Shown: positions 1-6,214 of the stretch, piece after piece | Position numbering within the stretch: position 1 is the stretch's first letter | How the letters are laid out: each line of letters starts with the position of its first letter | Source: CAKSQF01 sp051868045 | GTDB lineage: Bacteria > Bacillota > Clostridia > Oscillospirales > CAG-272 | Assembly (NCBI GenBank): GCA_051868045.1 | Contig: JBJDZN010000081.1 | Span: forward strand, 1 to 13,132 | Length of the DNA: 13,132 bases | Reading direction: 5' to 3' | The notes under the pieces: generated by a model | Database searches by the model: none | What the model was told of the DNA's origin: nothing | What the model saw: only the letters and a program-made list of their open reading frames with translations | Program-made: the position numbers and the translations under genes

Positions 1-104
1 ACATTGACACCCGCACCGACCGTTGGCGTGCCTTCACGCAGAGCGGCGGCGCATCGTATACCACCGTCAGCGACTTCGGGTACAGCCTGAAGAGGGATTT
101 TTGA
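1..104 (+). CDS. C-terminal end of an unidentified protein (partial)
   Basis: An open frame enters from the left edge (first full codon at 3) and ends with TGA at 102-104, giving about 33 residues ending in GYSLKRDF. Third codon positions are GC-rich, as in the other genes of the window, and a hairpin follows 10 bases after the stop, which fits a real gene end. The fragment is too short to recognise a family and no function is proposed. It could be a chance open frame, since only the tail is visible. Confidence 0.5.
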   Translation, partial: IDTRTDRWRAFTQSGGASYTTVSDFGYSLKRDF

Positions 105-114
105 GTAAACAAAA

Positions 115-143
115 GGGACGGGCAGGATAAACCTGCCTGTCCC
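115..143. terminator. Hairpin after the first gene, possible terminator
   Basis: A 12-bp stem (115-126 with 132-143, one G-T pair) encloses the 5-base loop ATAAA. On the plus strand no T tract follows, so termination of the upstream gene would be inefficient or factor-assisted. Read on the minus strand the stem is followed by TTTTGTTTACTC, which is closer to an intrinsic terminator and could be a back-up stop for transcripts coming from the tRNA. Confidence 0.45.
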
Positions 144-360
144 GGTTACCTTGTCGAAGCTCATCTGCCGGTTGTAGAAGGAGTTTCAGATGGCGTTCCA
201 AGTCATTGGGACGCCATTTGCGCAAATGAATGATTATCTTGATTTACTTCTTTATTTTCGGGCGGTTGGCTTGTCTCCGGGGGGATATAATCGGTGAATC
301 CGAAAAGACGGACCTGTTTTGTACCTACATTTCAATTTCATATCAAAATTAAGGTAAAAG
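144..360. other. Non-coding spacer with one inverted repeat
   Basis: No convincing gene is seen in the stretch between the first gene and the tRNA terminator. It holds an inverted repeat with a 12-bp stem (190-201 with 206-217, one G-T pair, loop GTCA). The stem is not followed by a T tract on either strand, so its role is unclear. The rest is A/T-rich and featureless. Confidence 0.4.
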
Positions 361-407
361 CCAAAAAATAAAGGCAGAAAAACAGCAATTTCCTCTGTTT
401 TTCTGCC
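361..407 (-). terminator. Intrinsic terminator of the tRNA-Ser gene
   Basis: On the minus strand a perfect 13-bp stem (395-407 with 373-385) encloses a 9-base loop and is followed by TTTATTTTTT. It starts 2 bases after the encoded CCA end of the tRNA, so the tRNA is transcribed as a single-gene unit. Confidence 0.92.
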
Positions 408-408
408 T

Positions 409-498
409 TGGCGGAGAAAGAGAGATTTGAACTCTCGCGCCGGTTGCCCGACCTACACCCTTAGCAGGGGCGCCTCTTCACCACTTGAGTATTTCTCC
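409..498 (-). tRNA. tRNA-Ser, anticodon GCU
   Basis: The minus strand folds as a class II tRNA of 90 nt including an encoded CCA end. The acceptor stem GGAGAAA pairs perfectly with TTTCTCC, followed by discriminator G and CCA (409-411). The anticodon stem CGCCC/GGGTG encloses the loop CTGCTAA, giving anticodon GCU, which reads AGC and AGU. A long variable arm (around GTAGGTCGGGCAACCGGC) is typical of serine tRNAs, and the T loop reads GTTCAAATC. It has its own promoter and terminator. Confidence 0.97.
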
Positions 499-511
499 AA
501 GCCGCTTGGCT

Positions 512-540
512 ATTGTAGCATATTTTTTCGCATTTTTCAA
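512..540 (-). promoter_or_regulatory. Sigma-A type promoter of the tRNA-Ser gene
   Basis: On the minus strand, -35 TTGAAA (540-535) and -10 TACAAT (517-512) are separated by 17 bases. Transcription would start a few bases upstream of the tRNA 5' end at 498, leaving a very short leader, as is usual for tRNA genes. Confidence 0.88.
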
Positions 541-620
541 GCCTTTTGACACTTTTTCTTCTGTTAACTTTTTATGAACGAACGCCTTTTGCTCATGCTT
601 CCCGATGTACTCGGGCAAAA

Positions 621-651
621 TGGGAAAACCGGACCCCTATTTTCGTCCGGT
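621..651 (-). terminator. Weak terminator overlapping the flavin reductase stop codon
   Basis: On the minus strand ACCGGAC (651-645) pairs with GTCCGGT (634-628), and the TAG stop codon lies inside the 10-base loop. A broken T-rich tail, TTTTCCCATTTT, follows. The stem is only 7 bp, so termination may be partial. No stronger terminator is seen before the tRNA promoter. Confidence 0.5.
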
Positions 652-1224
652 TCCCTTCTTTTTCTTCTTCTTTTCCACCGAATAACCGAATTTGCCCAGC
701 TTTCGACCGAGTGCATAATACTCGCCGTGAACATAGGCGAGCAGTCCGGCTTTCTCCAGAGCCAGCCTGCCGCTGTCATCCACCAGATCCTGACGCACGT
801 CCACCGAAACGATGTCCGCAAGGAACAGATCGTGACTGCCCAGCTCGATGATGTCGGTCACCCGGCATTCAATGGACAGGGGGGCGTCTGCCAGAAGGGG
901 AACCCCGATCTGACAGGACTCCTCGGTTTCCAGATGGCAGAGGGCGAATTTGTCCAGATCCCGCCCCGACCGCACCCCGCAGAAGTCGGTGGCTCGTGCC
1001 ATCGACTCGGTGGTCAGATTGATGGCAAAGACGCCGCTTTCCTTGATCAGATCATAGGAGTATCGGCTTTTTCTCAGGGAAATGTAGGTTTTCGGCGGCT
1101 GGGTGTTCACAATCCCTGTCCAGGCGACGGTCAGCACGTTCTGACGCTCCCCCGATCGGCAGGTCACAAGTACGGCGGGAAGCGGTGCCAGCATCGCTCC
1201 GCCCTTCCAGGCGATTTTGCTCAT
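637..1224 (-). CDS. Flavin reductase family protein (FMN-binding split barrel)
   Basis: The 195-residue product resembles the flavin reductase / flavoredoxin family, whose members bind FMN in a split beta-barrel and move electrons between NAD(P)H or other donors and flavin. Family-like parts are the N-terminal core LTVAWTGIVNTQPPKTYISL (31-50), the segment with FAINL followed by DFCGVRSGRDLDKF (66-93), and the C-terminal GEYYALGRKLGKFGYSVE (167-184). The ATG at 1224 is chosen because AAGGA lies about 11 bases upstream; an in-frame GTG at 1341 has no ribosome binding site and adds a non-family extension. The tail ends in six lysines, an odd but short extension. The protein should be cytoplasmic. 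The real electron donor and substrate cannot be read from the sequence. Its divergent neighbour is flavodoxin-like, which hints at a shared redox role. Confidence 0.88.
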   Translation of the reverse strand: MSKIAWKGGAMLAPLPAVLVTCRSGERQNVLTVAWTGIVNTQPPKTYISLRKSRYSYDLIKESGVFAINLTTESMARATDFCGVRSGRDLDKFALCHLETEESCQIGVPLLADAPLSIECRVTDIIELGSHDLFLADIVSVDVRQDLVDDSGRLALEKAGLLAYVHGEYYALGRKLGKFGYSVEKKKKKKGTGRK

Positions 1225-1361
1225 GGTTTCAGATTTCCTTTTCGATTTATAATATTCGGGTATTTTAATTGCGCAAAAAAATCGCTGATCCGTCCGGAAT
1301 TTGTTCAGGATTCTACGATTTAACCCTTCGGCTTTTTGCACAGCATTTATGGCAGTACTTT

Positions 1362-1390
1362 ATTATAACACAAAGAATTCTTACAATCAA
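1362..1390 (-). promoter_or_regulatory. Promoter of the flavin reductase gene
   Basis: On the minus strand, -35 TTGATT (1390-1385) and -10 TATAAT (1367-1362) are 17 bases apart, and the -10 is extended (TGTTATAAT). The leader to the start codon is about 130 nt. A nearer alternative (TTGCGC, 16 bases, TATTAT, about 1276-1249) is also possible. Confidence 0.65.
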
Positions 1391-1494
1391 TAGTGCATAT
1401 TCACCAAAAAATAACGCTTGTTTCTGTGCAAAAACTCAAAAATGCAAAAAAATAAAATGTTCACAAATTATCTATCGCTTTTTCAAAAAGAGTG

Positions 1495-1503
1495 TGTTAT
1501 AAT
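1495..1503 (+). promoter_or_regulatory. Extended -10 promoter of the flavodoxin-like gene
   Basis: TGTTATAAT at 1495-1503 is a perfect extended -10. The -35 position has no good match (TCGCTT at 1475-1480), which the TG extension can offset. Transcription from about 1510 gives a leader of about 90 nt. It is likely the main promoter of the genes from 1601 to 4194. Confidence 0.6.
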
Positions 1504-1530
1504 ACGAAGGATGAAAATTAGAATAAATAA

Positions 1531-1574
1531 CCCGATTTTTTCTGAGAAGGACTGCGGGAATGCTCAAAATCGGG
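1531..1574 (+). promoter_or_regulatory. Leader hairpin upstream of the flavodoxin-like gene
   Basis: CCCGATTTT (1531-1539) pairs with AAAATCGGG (1566-1574) around a 26-base loop. The stem ends about 10 bases before the ribosome binding site AAGGAG (1585-1590). No T tract follows, so it is not an intrinsic terminator. It may stabilise the mRNA or influence translation; no known riboswitch was recognised. Confidence 0.4.
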
Positions 1575-1600
1575 AAAACGGAAAAGGAGAGTTGATTTCA

Positions 1601-2002
1601 ATGGCAAAACTCAGGGTTTTAACACTGACAAGGCAAAAAAAGCTGAAACAGATGGCGGCAAAACTGTGCGAGGGCAGCGATGTGAAGGTCGATGATATTC
1701 CTCCCGCCTATAATGTGGAAAAGGTAAAACTGCTGATCGTCGGCATCAGCCCCAGAATGGCGGACACCAATGTCATGCGCTTCTTCGGTGCACTGGACCC
1801 CAGCCGTGCGGCAAACGTTGCCTTCTTCACCGATGCGGCACCTGAGGCACTGACGAAGATCATTGACGCCTGCAAGGAAGGCGGCGTGAACGTCATTGAT
1901 GACATTCTGACCGTCAAGTGCGGACTGTTTTCTTCTGCCTCTGCCGGCGATCTGGAACAGATCACTCAGTGGGAAAAGAAGATCGAAAGCTCCCTTAGTT
2001 GA
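1601..2002 (+). CDS. Degenerate flavodoxin-like protein
   Basis: The 133-residue product reads like a short flavodoxin fold. A first strand and helix (RVLTLTRQKKLKQMAAKL) are followed by a central strand and turn (VKLLIVGISP, about 42-51), a helix (MRFFGAL), a strand ANVAFFTD, and a helix-strand unit around KIIDACKEGGVNVIDDILTVK. The canonical FMN phosphate-binding loop (T-x-T-G-x-T) after strand 1 is absent, here LTLTRQKK, so FMN binding is doubtful. The ATG at 1601 is chosen because AAAAGGAGAG lies just upstream; the frame stays open upstream but lacks a binding site there. It is soluble with no signal peptide. It leads a probable operon with the repeat protein and the SARP-like regulator. 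The fold assignment rests on pattern reading only. Confidence 0.75.
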   Translation: MAKLRVLTLTRQKKLKQMAAKLCEGSDVKVDDIPPAYNVEKVKLLIVGISPRMADTNVMRFFGALDPSRAANVAFFTDAAPEALTKIIDACKEGGVNVIDDILTVKCGLFSSASAGDLEQITQWEKKIESSLS

Positions 2003-2007
2003 TCTTT

Positions 2008-2054
2008 TTCCGGCTTCTGCCAAAGGGATCTTTTTTGGAGCGCAGAAGCCGGAA
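2008..2054 (+). other. Long intergenic hairpin without a T tract
   Basis: TTCCGGCTTCTGC (2008-2020) pairs perfectly over 13 bp with 2042-2054, around a 21-base loop that can form a few further inner pairs (CAAA with TTTG). A T6 run lies inside the loop and not after the stem. The hairpin fills the gap between the flavodoxin-like stop and the ribosome binding site of the next gene. It could be a processing or stability element, or a weak terminator tuning downstream expression. Confidence 0.5.
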
Positions 2055-2076
2055 TTTGAAAGGATCTGATACAGCA

Positions 2077-2937
2077 ATGATACAAAACCGACGCAGGATG
2101 GCGGCATTTTTCGCCTCCCTGACTTTTATCGCAAGCTTGACGGGACTTCTATGGACGGTTGCCGCAGAAAACCAGCCCGAAGACTCTTCCGTCGAGACAT
2201 CGACGGAAGAGACATCGGAGTCCGAGGAGTCCACATCTCCTGTAATAGGTACGCAGGAAACGGAACCTGTTCCCGCAACGACGGAAGCCCTTTCTGATAC
2301 GGAGGCTCCCATTGACAGCCGGGAGCCGACCGTTACCGGGGAACCGACTGTCACTGAAGAACCGAATCTTACTGAAGACCCGGATGTCACTGAAGAACCG
2401 GATCTTACTGAAGAGCCGGATGTCACTGAAGAACCGACCCAGACTGAGGAACCAAATATCACCGAACAACCACCCATCACCGATGAACCGACAGTAACCG
2501 ATTCGTCGTCAACAGGTTCGGACGAGCCTGTCACGACACCGGACATCGGAACATCGGCAACCACCCCCGAAATTCCTCCCGTTACAACCGACACCCCTCA
2601 GACTGAGGAAGTGACCACCACAACCATAGGACCGTCGACCGATCCGGTCATTTCCACAGATGCCCCTACATCCCAGCCACCGATATCGCTGTCTACAGAT
2701 ACATATTCCCAAGCTCAGACAGAAGCTAAGACCACCACTATCGGGCGGCAGGATTCTTTGCCGGGAACCGAAGACTCAGTGCTTCGCACGGATGAGTCCG
2801 ACACACCGACGGTGTCGGGAAACAGCTCGTCAGATAATCGGGCAAACGAAAGCAAAATCGGCGTCATTGCCGTGATCTGCTCCGTTCTTGCCCTGATTTC
2901 AGGCTTAATTCTCGCTGTTTTAAAATTTATTCATTGA
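2077..2937 (+). CDS. Thr/Pro/Glu-rich repeat protein anchored at both ends
   Basis: The 286-residue product is not recognised as a known family. It starts with a basic N terminus (RRR) and a hydrophobic stretch (about 9-30) that is a signal peptide or N-terminal anchor. Then come about 230 residues rich in Thr, Glu, Pro, Ser and Asp, with ten tandem hexapeptides (83-142), and finally a membrane helix (about 261-283) with the short tail KFIH. This suits an extracytoplasmic stalk or surface protein; Thr/Pro-rich stalks are often glycosylated, which is inference here. The ATG at 2077 has AAAGGA 12 bases upstream; an in-frame TTG at 1999 overlaps the preceding gene and would add 26 residues, and the ATG at 2098 is possible. 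It lies 60 bp before the SARP-like regulator and is probably co-transcribed with it. LPGTE near 229 is not a sortase signal. Confidence 0.8.
   Translation: MIQNRRRMAAFFASLTFIASLTGLLWTVAAENQPEDSSVETSTEETSESEESTSPVIGTQETEPVPATTEALSDTEAPIDSREPTVTGEPTVTEEPNLTEDPDVTEEPDLTEEPDVTEEPTQTEEPNITEQPPITDEPTVTDSSSTGSDEPVTTPDIGTSATTPEIPPVTTDTPQTEEVTTTTIGPSTDPVISTDAPTSQPPISLSTDTYSQAQTEAKTTTIGRQDSLPGTEDSVLRTDESDTPTVSGNSSSDNRANESKIGVIAVICSVLALISGLILAVLKFIH
2323..2502 (+). repeat. Ten tandem 18-bp units coding the hexapeptide E-P-x-[VLI]-T-E
   Basis: Residues 83-142 of the repeat protein read as ten consecutive hexads: EPTVTG, EPTVTE, EPNLTE, DPDVTE, EPDLTE, EPDVTE, EPTQTE, EPNITE, QPPITD, EPTVTD. The middle units are nearly identical in DNA (ACTGAAGAACCGGAT...), while the outer ones have diverged. 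This pattern fits expansion by slippage or unequal recombination, so copy number may vary between strains. Confidence 0.9.
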
Positions 2938-2938
2938 T

Positions 2939-2976
2939 TTCATAAAAATCCGAATCTTTAATCGAGGCTTTATGAA
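2939..2976 (+). promoter_or_regulatory. Inverted repeat before the SARP-like gene
   Basis: TTCATAAA (2939-2946) and TTTATGAA (2969-2976) form an 8-bp A/T-rich inverted repeat with 22 bases between the arms, in the 60-bp gap before the regulator gene. It could be a regulator binding site or a weak hairpin. No clear promoter is seen here. Confidence 0.25.
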
Positions 2977-2997
2977 GTAAAAAAACGGAGGTTTTAT

Positions 2998-4194
2998 ATG
3001 GCAAATATTTGCATTCATTTTTTCGGGACGTTTTCCATCTCATATGGAGAGCATGTGATTTCGGAGGACGATAACCGCTCCAAGAAACTGTGGAAACTGC
3101 TCGAATATATTGTGGTCAACCGCACCCGCAGAATTCCCCAGGAGGAGCTGGTACAGCTTCTTTGGGACGATGCGGAGGAGGGCGAGAATCCCCTGTCTTC
3201 GCTGAAGACCATGCTCCACAGAGTCCGCAATACCCTGGACCGTCTGGAGGTTATGGACTCCCGCAAGATCATACTCCAGAAGGGCGGAGCCTATTTCTGG
3301 AACAATATGCTGGATTACACCACCGATGCCGACGAGTTTGACGAGCTGATGTACAAGATCGCCGACGATCCCGATGCCACCGACCGGATTCTGGAGTATG
3401 CGCTCCGTGCATTGGACCTGTACAAGGGGCTGTTCCTCGGCGGAAAATATTCCGATTGCAGCTGGGCGTCCGAACCCTGCAAGCGGTATCATGCAGCGTA
3501 TGTCCGCACCTTTGAGACGGCAGTCAGCATTCTTCTGACTCAGAGACGCTACGATGATATCATTGCGCTTTCCGAGCGTGCCATTGCCATTGATCCTACT
3601 CAGGAACCCTTCTATTACTACCTGATCCGTTCTCATATCGAGAAGGGAGAAAATCTGAAGGCACTCAAACTGTACGAGCAGGTCATTGATCTGTTCTACA
3701 ACCGTCTGCGTCAGAATCCCTCCGACCGTCTGCGGATTCTCTACCGTTCCATCGCTAAGGTGACCAACGGCGTTGAAGTGGACATCGGACTGATCAACGA
3801 CAGGCTTTCCGAGCGGGACAATTCCAGCCAACCTCTGTTTGTTGAATATGAGACCTTCCGTTACCTGTATACGGCGGCAAAGCGGATGGGCAAAAAGATG
3901 GGGTCTCCCTATCACCTGATGCTGCTGACCATCCACAGCACCGGGTCCAGCTACGCTATGCCCATGGCAAAGCATCAGGACCGTGCCATTTCCATGCTTC
4001 GTGAAATGCTCTGCGATCATCTGCATGAGAGCGACATCTGTACCCGATACAGCGTCACTCAGTTCCTGTGTGCCGCTCACTTTGATTCGGATGAGGAGGC
4101 ACAGAAGGTTGCCGATTCCATCGTTCACGACTTCAAGTATGCCAATCTGGCAGTCAGAGTCGAGGTTTCCGTCAAGATCACCCGTATCGAGTAA
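2998..4194 (+). CDS. SARP/BTAD-type regulator with a degenerate GGDEF-like C-terminal domain
   Basis: The 398-residue product begins with an OmpR-type winged-helix domain (about 1-106, including KKLWKLLEYIVVNRTRRIPQ and SSLKTMLHRVRNTLDRL). A bacterial transcriptional activation domain of helical TPR-like repeats follows (about 108-255, with AIAIDPTQEPFYYYLIRSHI and KALKLYEQV). This N-terminal pair is the SARP layout, which activates genes by binding direct repeats near promoters. Residues about 280-398 resemble a GGDEF/nucleotide-cyclase palm: the signature position reads RYSVTQF (350-356) where diguanylate cyclases have RYGGDEF, followed by the usual helix (EEAQKVADSIVHDF) and last strand (VRVEVSVKIT). 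The catalytic residues are gone, so it may be a sensor or dimerisation unit. The ATG at 2998 has GGAGG 7 bases upstream. It ends a probable operon and is cytoplasmic. The first two domains are firm; the third is an inference from pattern. Confidence 0.85.
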   Translation: MANICIHFFGTFSISYGEHVISEDDNRSKKLWKLLEYIVVNRTRRIPQEELVQLLWDDAEEGENPLSSLKTMLHRVRNTLDRLEVMDSRKIILQKGGAYFWNNMLDYTTDADEFDELMYKIADDPDATDRILEYALRALDLYKGLFLGGKYSDCSWASEPCKRYHAAYVRTFETAVSILLTQRRYDDIIALSERAIAIDPTQEPFYYYLIRSHIEKGENLKALKLYEQVIDLFYNRLRQNPSDRLRILYRSIAKVTNGVEVDIGLINDRLSERDNSSQPLFVEYETFRYLYTAAKRMGKKMGSPYHLMLLTIHSTGSSYAMPMAKHQDRAISMLREMLCDHLHESDICTRYSVTQFLCAAHFDSDEEAQKVADSIVHDFKYANLAVRVEVSVKITRIE

Positions 4195-4258
4195 TCGGGC
4201 AAACGCATAATTTCGGTTTTTCCATGAAAAGGCGGTTTAAGCGGCTTTCATGGGAAAT

Positions 4259-4300
4259 AAAGCGGACACTTTTTTGAGAAAGTGCCCGCTTTGCGTTTTT
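4259..4300 (+). terminator. Intrinsic terminator after the SARP-like gene
   Basis: AAAGCGGACACTTT (4259-4272) pairs with 4279-4292 with one mismatch around a 6-base loop, followed by GCGTTTTT. A second inverted repeat (CCATGAAA 4222-4229 with TTTCATGG 4246-4253) sits just upstream. Together they close the transcription unit that starts near 1510. Confidence 0.85.
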
Positions 4301-4402
4301 CTCCGATCTGCCGCCGCAACTTGGCGATACTTTTCCGGGCGGCACAAATGTGAACAAACGGTAAATTGTCGGAAGATGCAACTTTGTTTTTGAAGGGACC
4401 CA

Positions 4403-4431
4403 TTGCATTTTCGGACAAAAAATGATAAAAT
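4403..4431 (+). promoter_or_regulatory. Sigma-A type promoter of the membrane-anchored protein gene
   Basis: -35 TTGCAT (4403-4408) and -10 TAAAAT (4426-4431) are separated by 17 bases. The expected start near 4438 gives a leader of about 80 nt. It lies after the upstream terminator, so this gene is a separate unit. Confidence 0.7.
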
Positions 4432-4520
4432 GAAAGTGACCGATCGGGGTGTAAATGGGTGAAAGAACGATGATAGTTTGCACACGGTCAACAAAGAATA
4501 ACAGAAAGAAGGAATTACCA

Positions 4521-6041
4521 ATGGATAACCAATTTGAAAACAACCTTCCGAACGGTACGGAAAACGAAGTGCCTCCTGTACAGAAAAAGCCGAACCTGCT
4601 CTCATATCTGAAGAAACCCTTGGTTCTGATTCCTGTGGTTGTCGTGGCGGCAGTTCTGCTGTGTGTGGGAGCGGTCAGCGCAAACTCCAGCAAAGCAGTG
4701 ACCCATTCTGCAATCAACGATCTCGGCGATCTGGTCAAGGATACCGACCTGGTGACTGCACTGATGAAATCGTATGACAGCAAGGGCAGAGTAACGCTTA
4801 CCGTGGAGGAGGGGGATCTTCTTCCCACCGATGCCCGGGTTGATCTTTGGATAAACCGGGATGACTCCAAGTTTGTGCTGAAGGCAAATGCCGTCGGAGA
4901 GGATGTTACCGTCTACCTGTCCGACACCGACCTCATCGGAGAAACCAGCATTCTTTCGGAAGCCTACGGGCTGAACTTTGAGACCCTCGTTGAAGATCTG
5001 GAGGGTGCCGAGTGGTTTGCAGACTATCGTGACGAGATTGCAAAAATGGAGGACAAAATAAACGCCCTTTCCGAGCAGATGTCCGAAATGAAGCAGGCAG
5101 GCAAGGATGCCGAAAAACTCATTGATAAGTACTATGATCTGTTCCTTGAGACCCTCTATGATAACGCAAAGGTAACCAGCACCGGCGATTCCGGCAATCG
5201 GGTGATCACCATTGTAGTGGATTCCGACTGCCTGGCAAAGTCGATTGAGGATGTATGGAAGAAGGCGGCAAAGGATAAGAAGCTGACCGGCTATCTGGAT
5301 GATTACATGGGCGTCGAACTGCTGGAGATTTCGGATTACGATGACTGGTCGGAGATTCTGTCCGATGAGGACCTTCGTGAGGATGCCTGCAGTGCCATTG
5401 AAAGTCTTGATTTTGAGGTGGAGATCGAAATCACTGCCGGTTCCATTTCCCACAATCTGAAGAAGCTGAAGGTCACCTTGACGTTCGATGATGAGGATGT
5501 CGCCACCGTGACACTGGATCGTACCGAGAAAAACGTGACCAAATTCAAGGTTTCGTCAGGCGGTCAGACGCTCATCAGCGCAAAGCTGACGGAGGACGGC
5601 GACGATCTGTCGGGCAGTCTCAGCGTATTTGGCGAGGAGGTCTTCTCTTTCAAATGGGATTACGAAAAGAGCGAGAAAAGCTATAAGCTGACGGTTGATC
5701 TTCCTTCGAAAGAATTTCATATCGTACTCAAGGGCGATTATGAGGCAACCGGAAAGCGGTTCTATCTGAAGGTGGAGTCGCTTCTCATCGAGCAAGCCGA
5801 TGTGGCTGTGCTGGATATGAAGCTGAACGTGGCACTGGAGATCGTGGCAGGCGAGAAGACCCCTGATTTCCCCAAGAGCTACGAAAACGTTTTTGATCTG
5901 ACCGAGGATGATCTGAAGAAGATCAAAGAAGAAGTCATGGCATTCGTCGAAGAATTTGAAAAGAGCGATGAATATCGGAAACTCGACGGTCTGTTCGGCA
6001 TTCCCGGTACAGCTTATGAGGAGTATGATTACGATGATTAA
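4521..6041 (+). CDS. Membrane-anchored acidic extracytoplasmic protein of unknown function
   Basis: The 506-residue product is not recognised. It has a short polar N terminus, a basic stretch (KKP), one membrane helix (about 33-54, LVLIPVVVVAAVLLCVGAV) and a large extracytoplasmic part. The region about 171-210 is rich in Glu, Lys and Met and looks like a helical or coiled-coil hairpin. The rest alternates short strands (VTLTVEEGDL, VYLSDTDL, VTLTFDDEDVATVTLDR, FRYLKVES-like repeats) and suggests a beta-rich domain, perhaps LolA-like or a substrate-binding shell; that is speculation. The C terminus is very acidic (EEYDYDD). There is no lipobox. The ATG at 4521 has GAAGGA 7 bases upstream, preferred over an in-frame ATG at 4455 without a binding site. 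It is a single-gene unit with its own promoter and strong terminator. Confidence 0.8.
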   Translation: MDNQFENNLPNGTENEVPPVQKKPNLLSYLKKPLVLIPVVVVAAVLLCVGAVSANSSKAVTHSAINDLGDLVKDTDLVTALMKSYDSKGRVTLTVEEGDLLPTDARVDLWINRDDSKFVLKANAVGEDVTVYLSDTDLIGETSILSEAYGLNFETLVEDLEGAEWFADYRDEIAKMEDKINALSEQMSEMKQAGKDAEKLIDKYYDLFLETLYDNAKVTSTGDSGNRVITIVVDSDCLAKSIEDVWKKAAKDKKLTGYLDDYMGVELLEISDYDDWSEILSDEDLREDACSAIESLDFEVEIEITAGSISHNLKKLKVTLTFDDEDVATVTLDRTEKNVTKFKVSSGGQTLISAKLTEDGDDLSGSLSVFGEEVFSFKWDYEKSEKSYKLTVDLPSKEFHIVLKGDYEATGKRFYLKVESLLIEQADVAVLDMKLNVALEIVAGEKTPDFPKSYENVFDLTEDDLKKIKEEVMAFVEEFEKSDEYRKLDGLFGIPGTAYEEYDYDD

Positions 6042-6064
6042 CCCGTCCCGATGACGGAACAGGA

Positions 6065-6111
6065 TGCCACCGGATTGCCGCAGGAATGCGGCAATCCGGT
6101 GGCATTTTTTT
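6065..6111 (+). terminator. Strong intrinsic terminator after the membrane-anchored protein gene
   Basis: A perfect 18-bp stem (6065-6082 with 6087-6104) is capped by GGAA and followed by T7. It serves the plus-strand gene, which converges with the acyl-CoA synthetase gene. Confidence 0.96.
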
Positions 6112-6138
6112 GATGAAGATTTTCCGACTGACGACACC

Positions 6139-6179
6139 GAAAAAGGCACCTGCAAGCATTCTCTGCTTACAGGTGCCTT
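6139..6179 (-). terminator. Intrinsic terminator of the acyl-CoA synthetase gene
   Basis: On the minus strand AAGGCACCTG (6179-6170) and TGCTT-type inner arms pair with 6143-6158 with one mismatch around a 5-base loop, and the stem runs into TTTTT (6144-6140). It lies 35 bases after the stop codon at 6215. Confidence 0.85.
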
Positions 6180-6214
6180 GCTGTTCTGATTTTTGATCCG
6201 TCCGATCCGTCCGA

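Noticed and set aside
1504..1600. FMN riboswitch in the leader of the flavodoxin-like gene
   Set aside because: The conserved FMN riboswitch segments are absent and the leader is too short.
2323..2502. Tandem repeats as a CRISPR array
   Set aside because: The units are contiguous 18-bp coding repeats without spacers, in frame with a protein.
2757..2776. LPGTE in the repeat protein as a sortase signal
   Set aside because: It is not LPxTG, lies about 30 residues before the membrane helix, and the protein lacks a proper basic tail for sorting.
3040..4128. Minus-strand open frame of 362 codons antisense to the SARP-like gene
   Set aside because: Shadow of a well-supported gene; the product has no recognisable domain.
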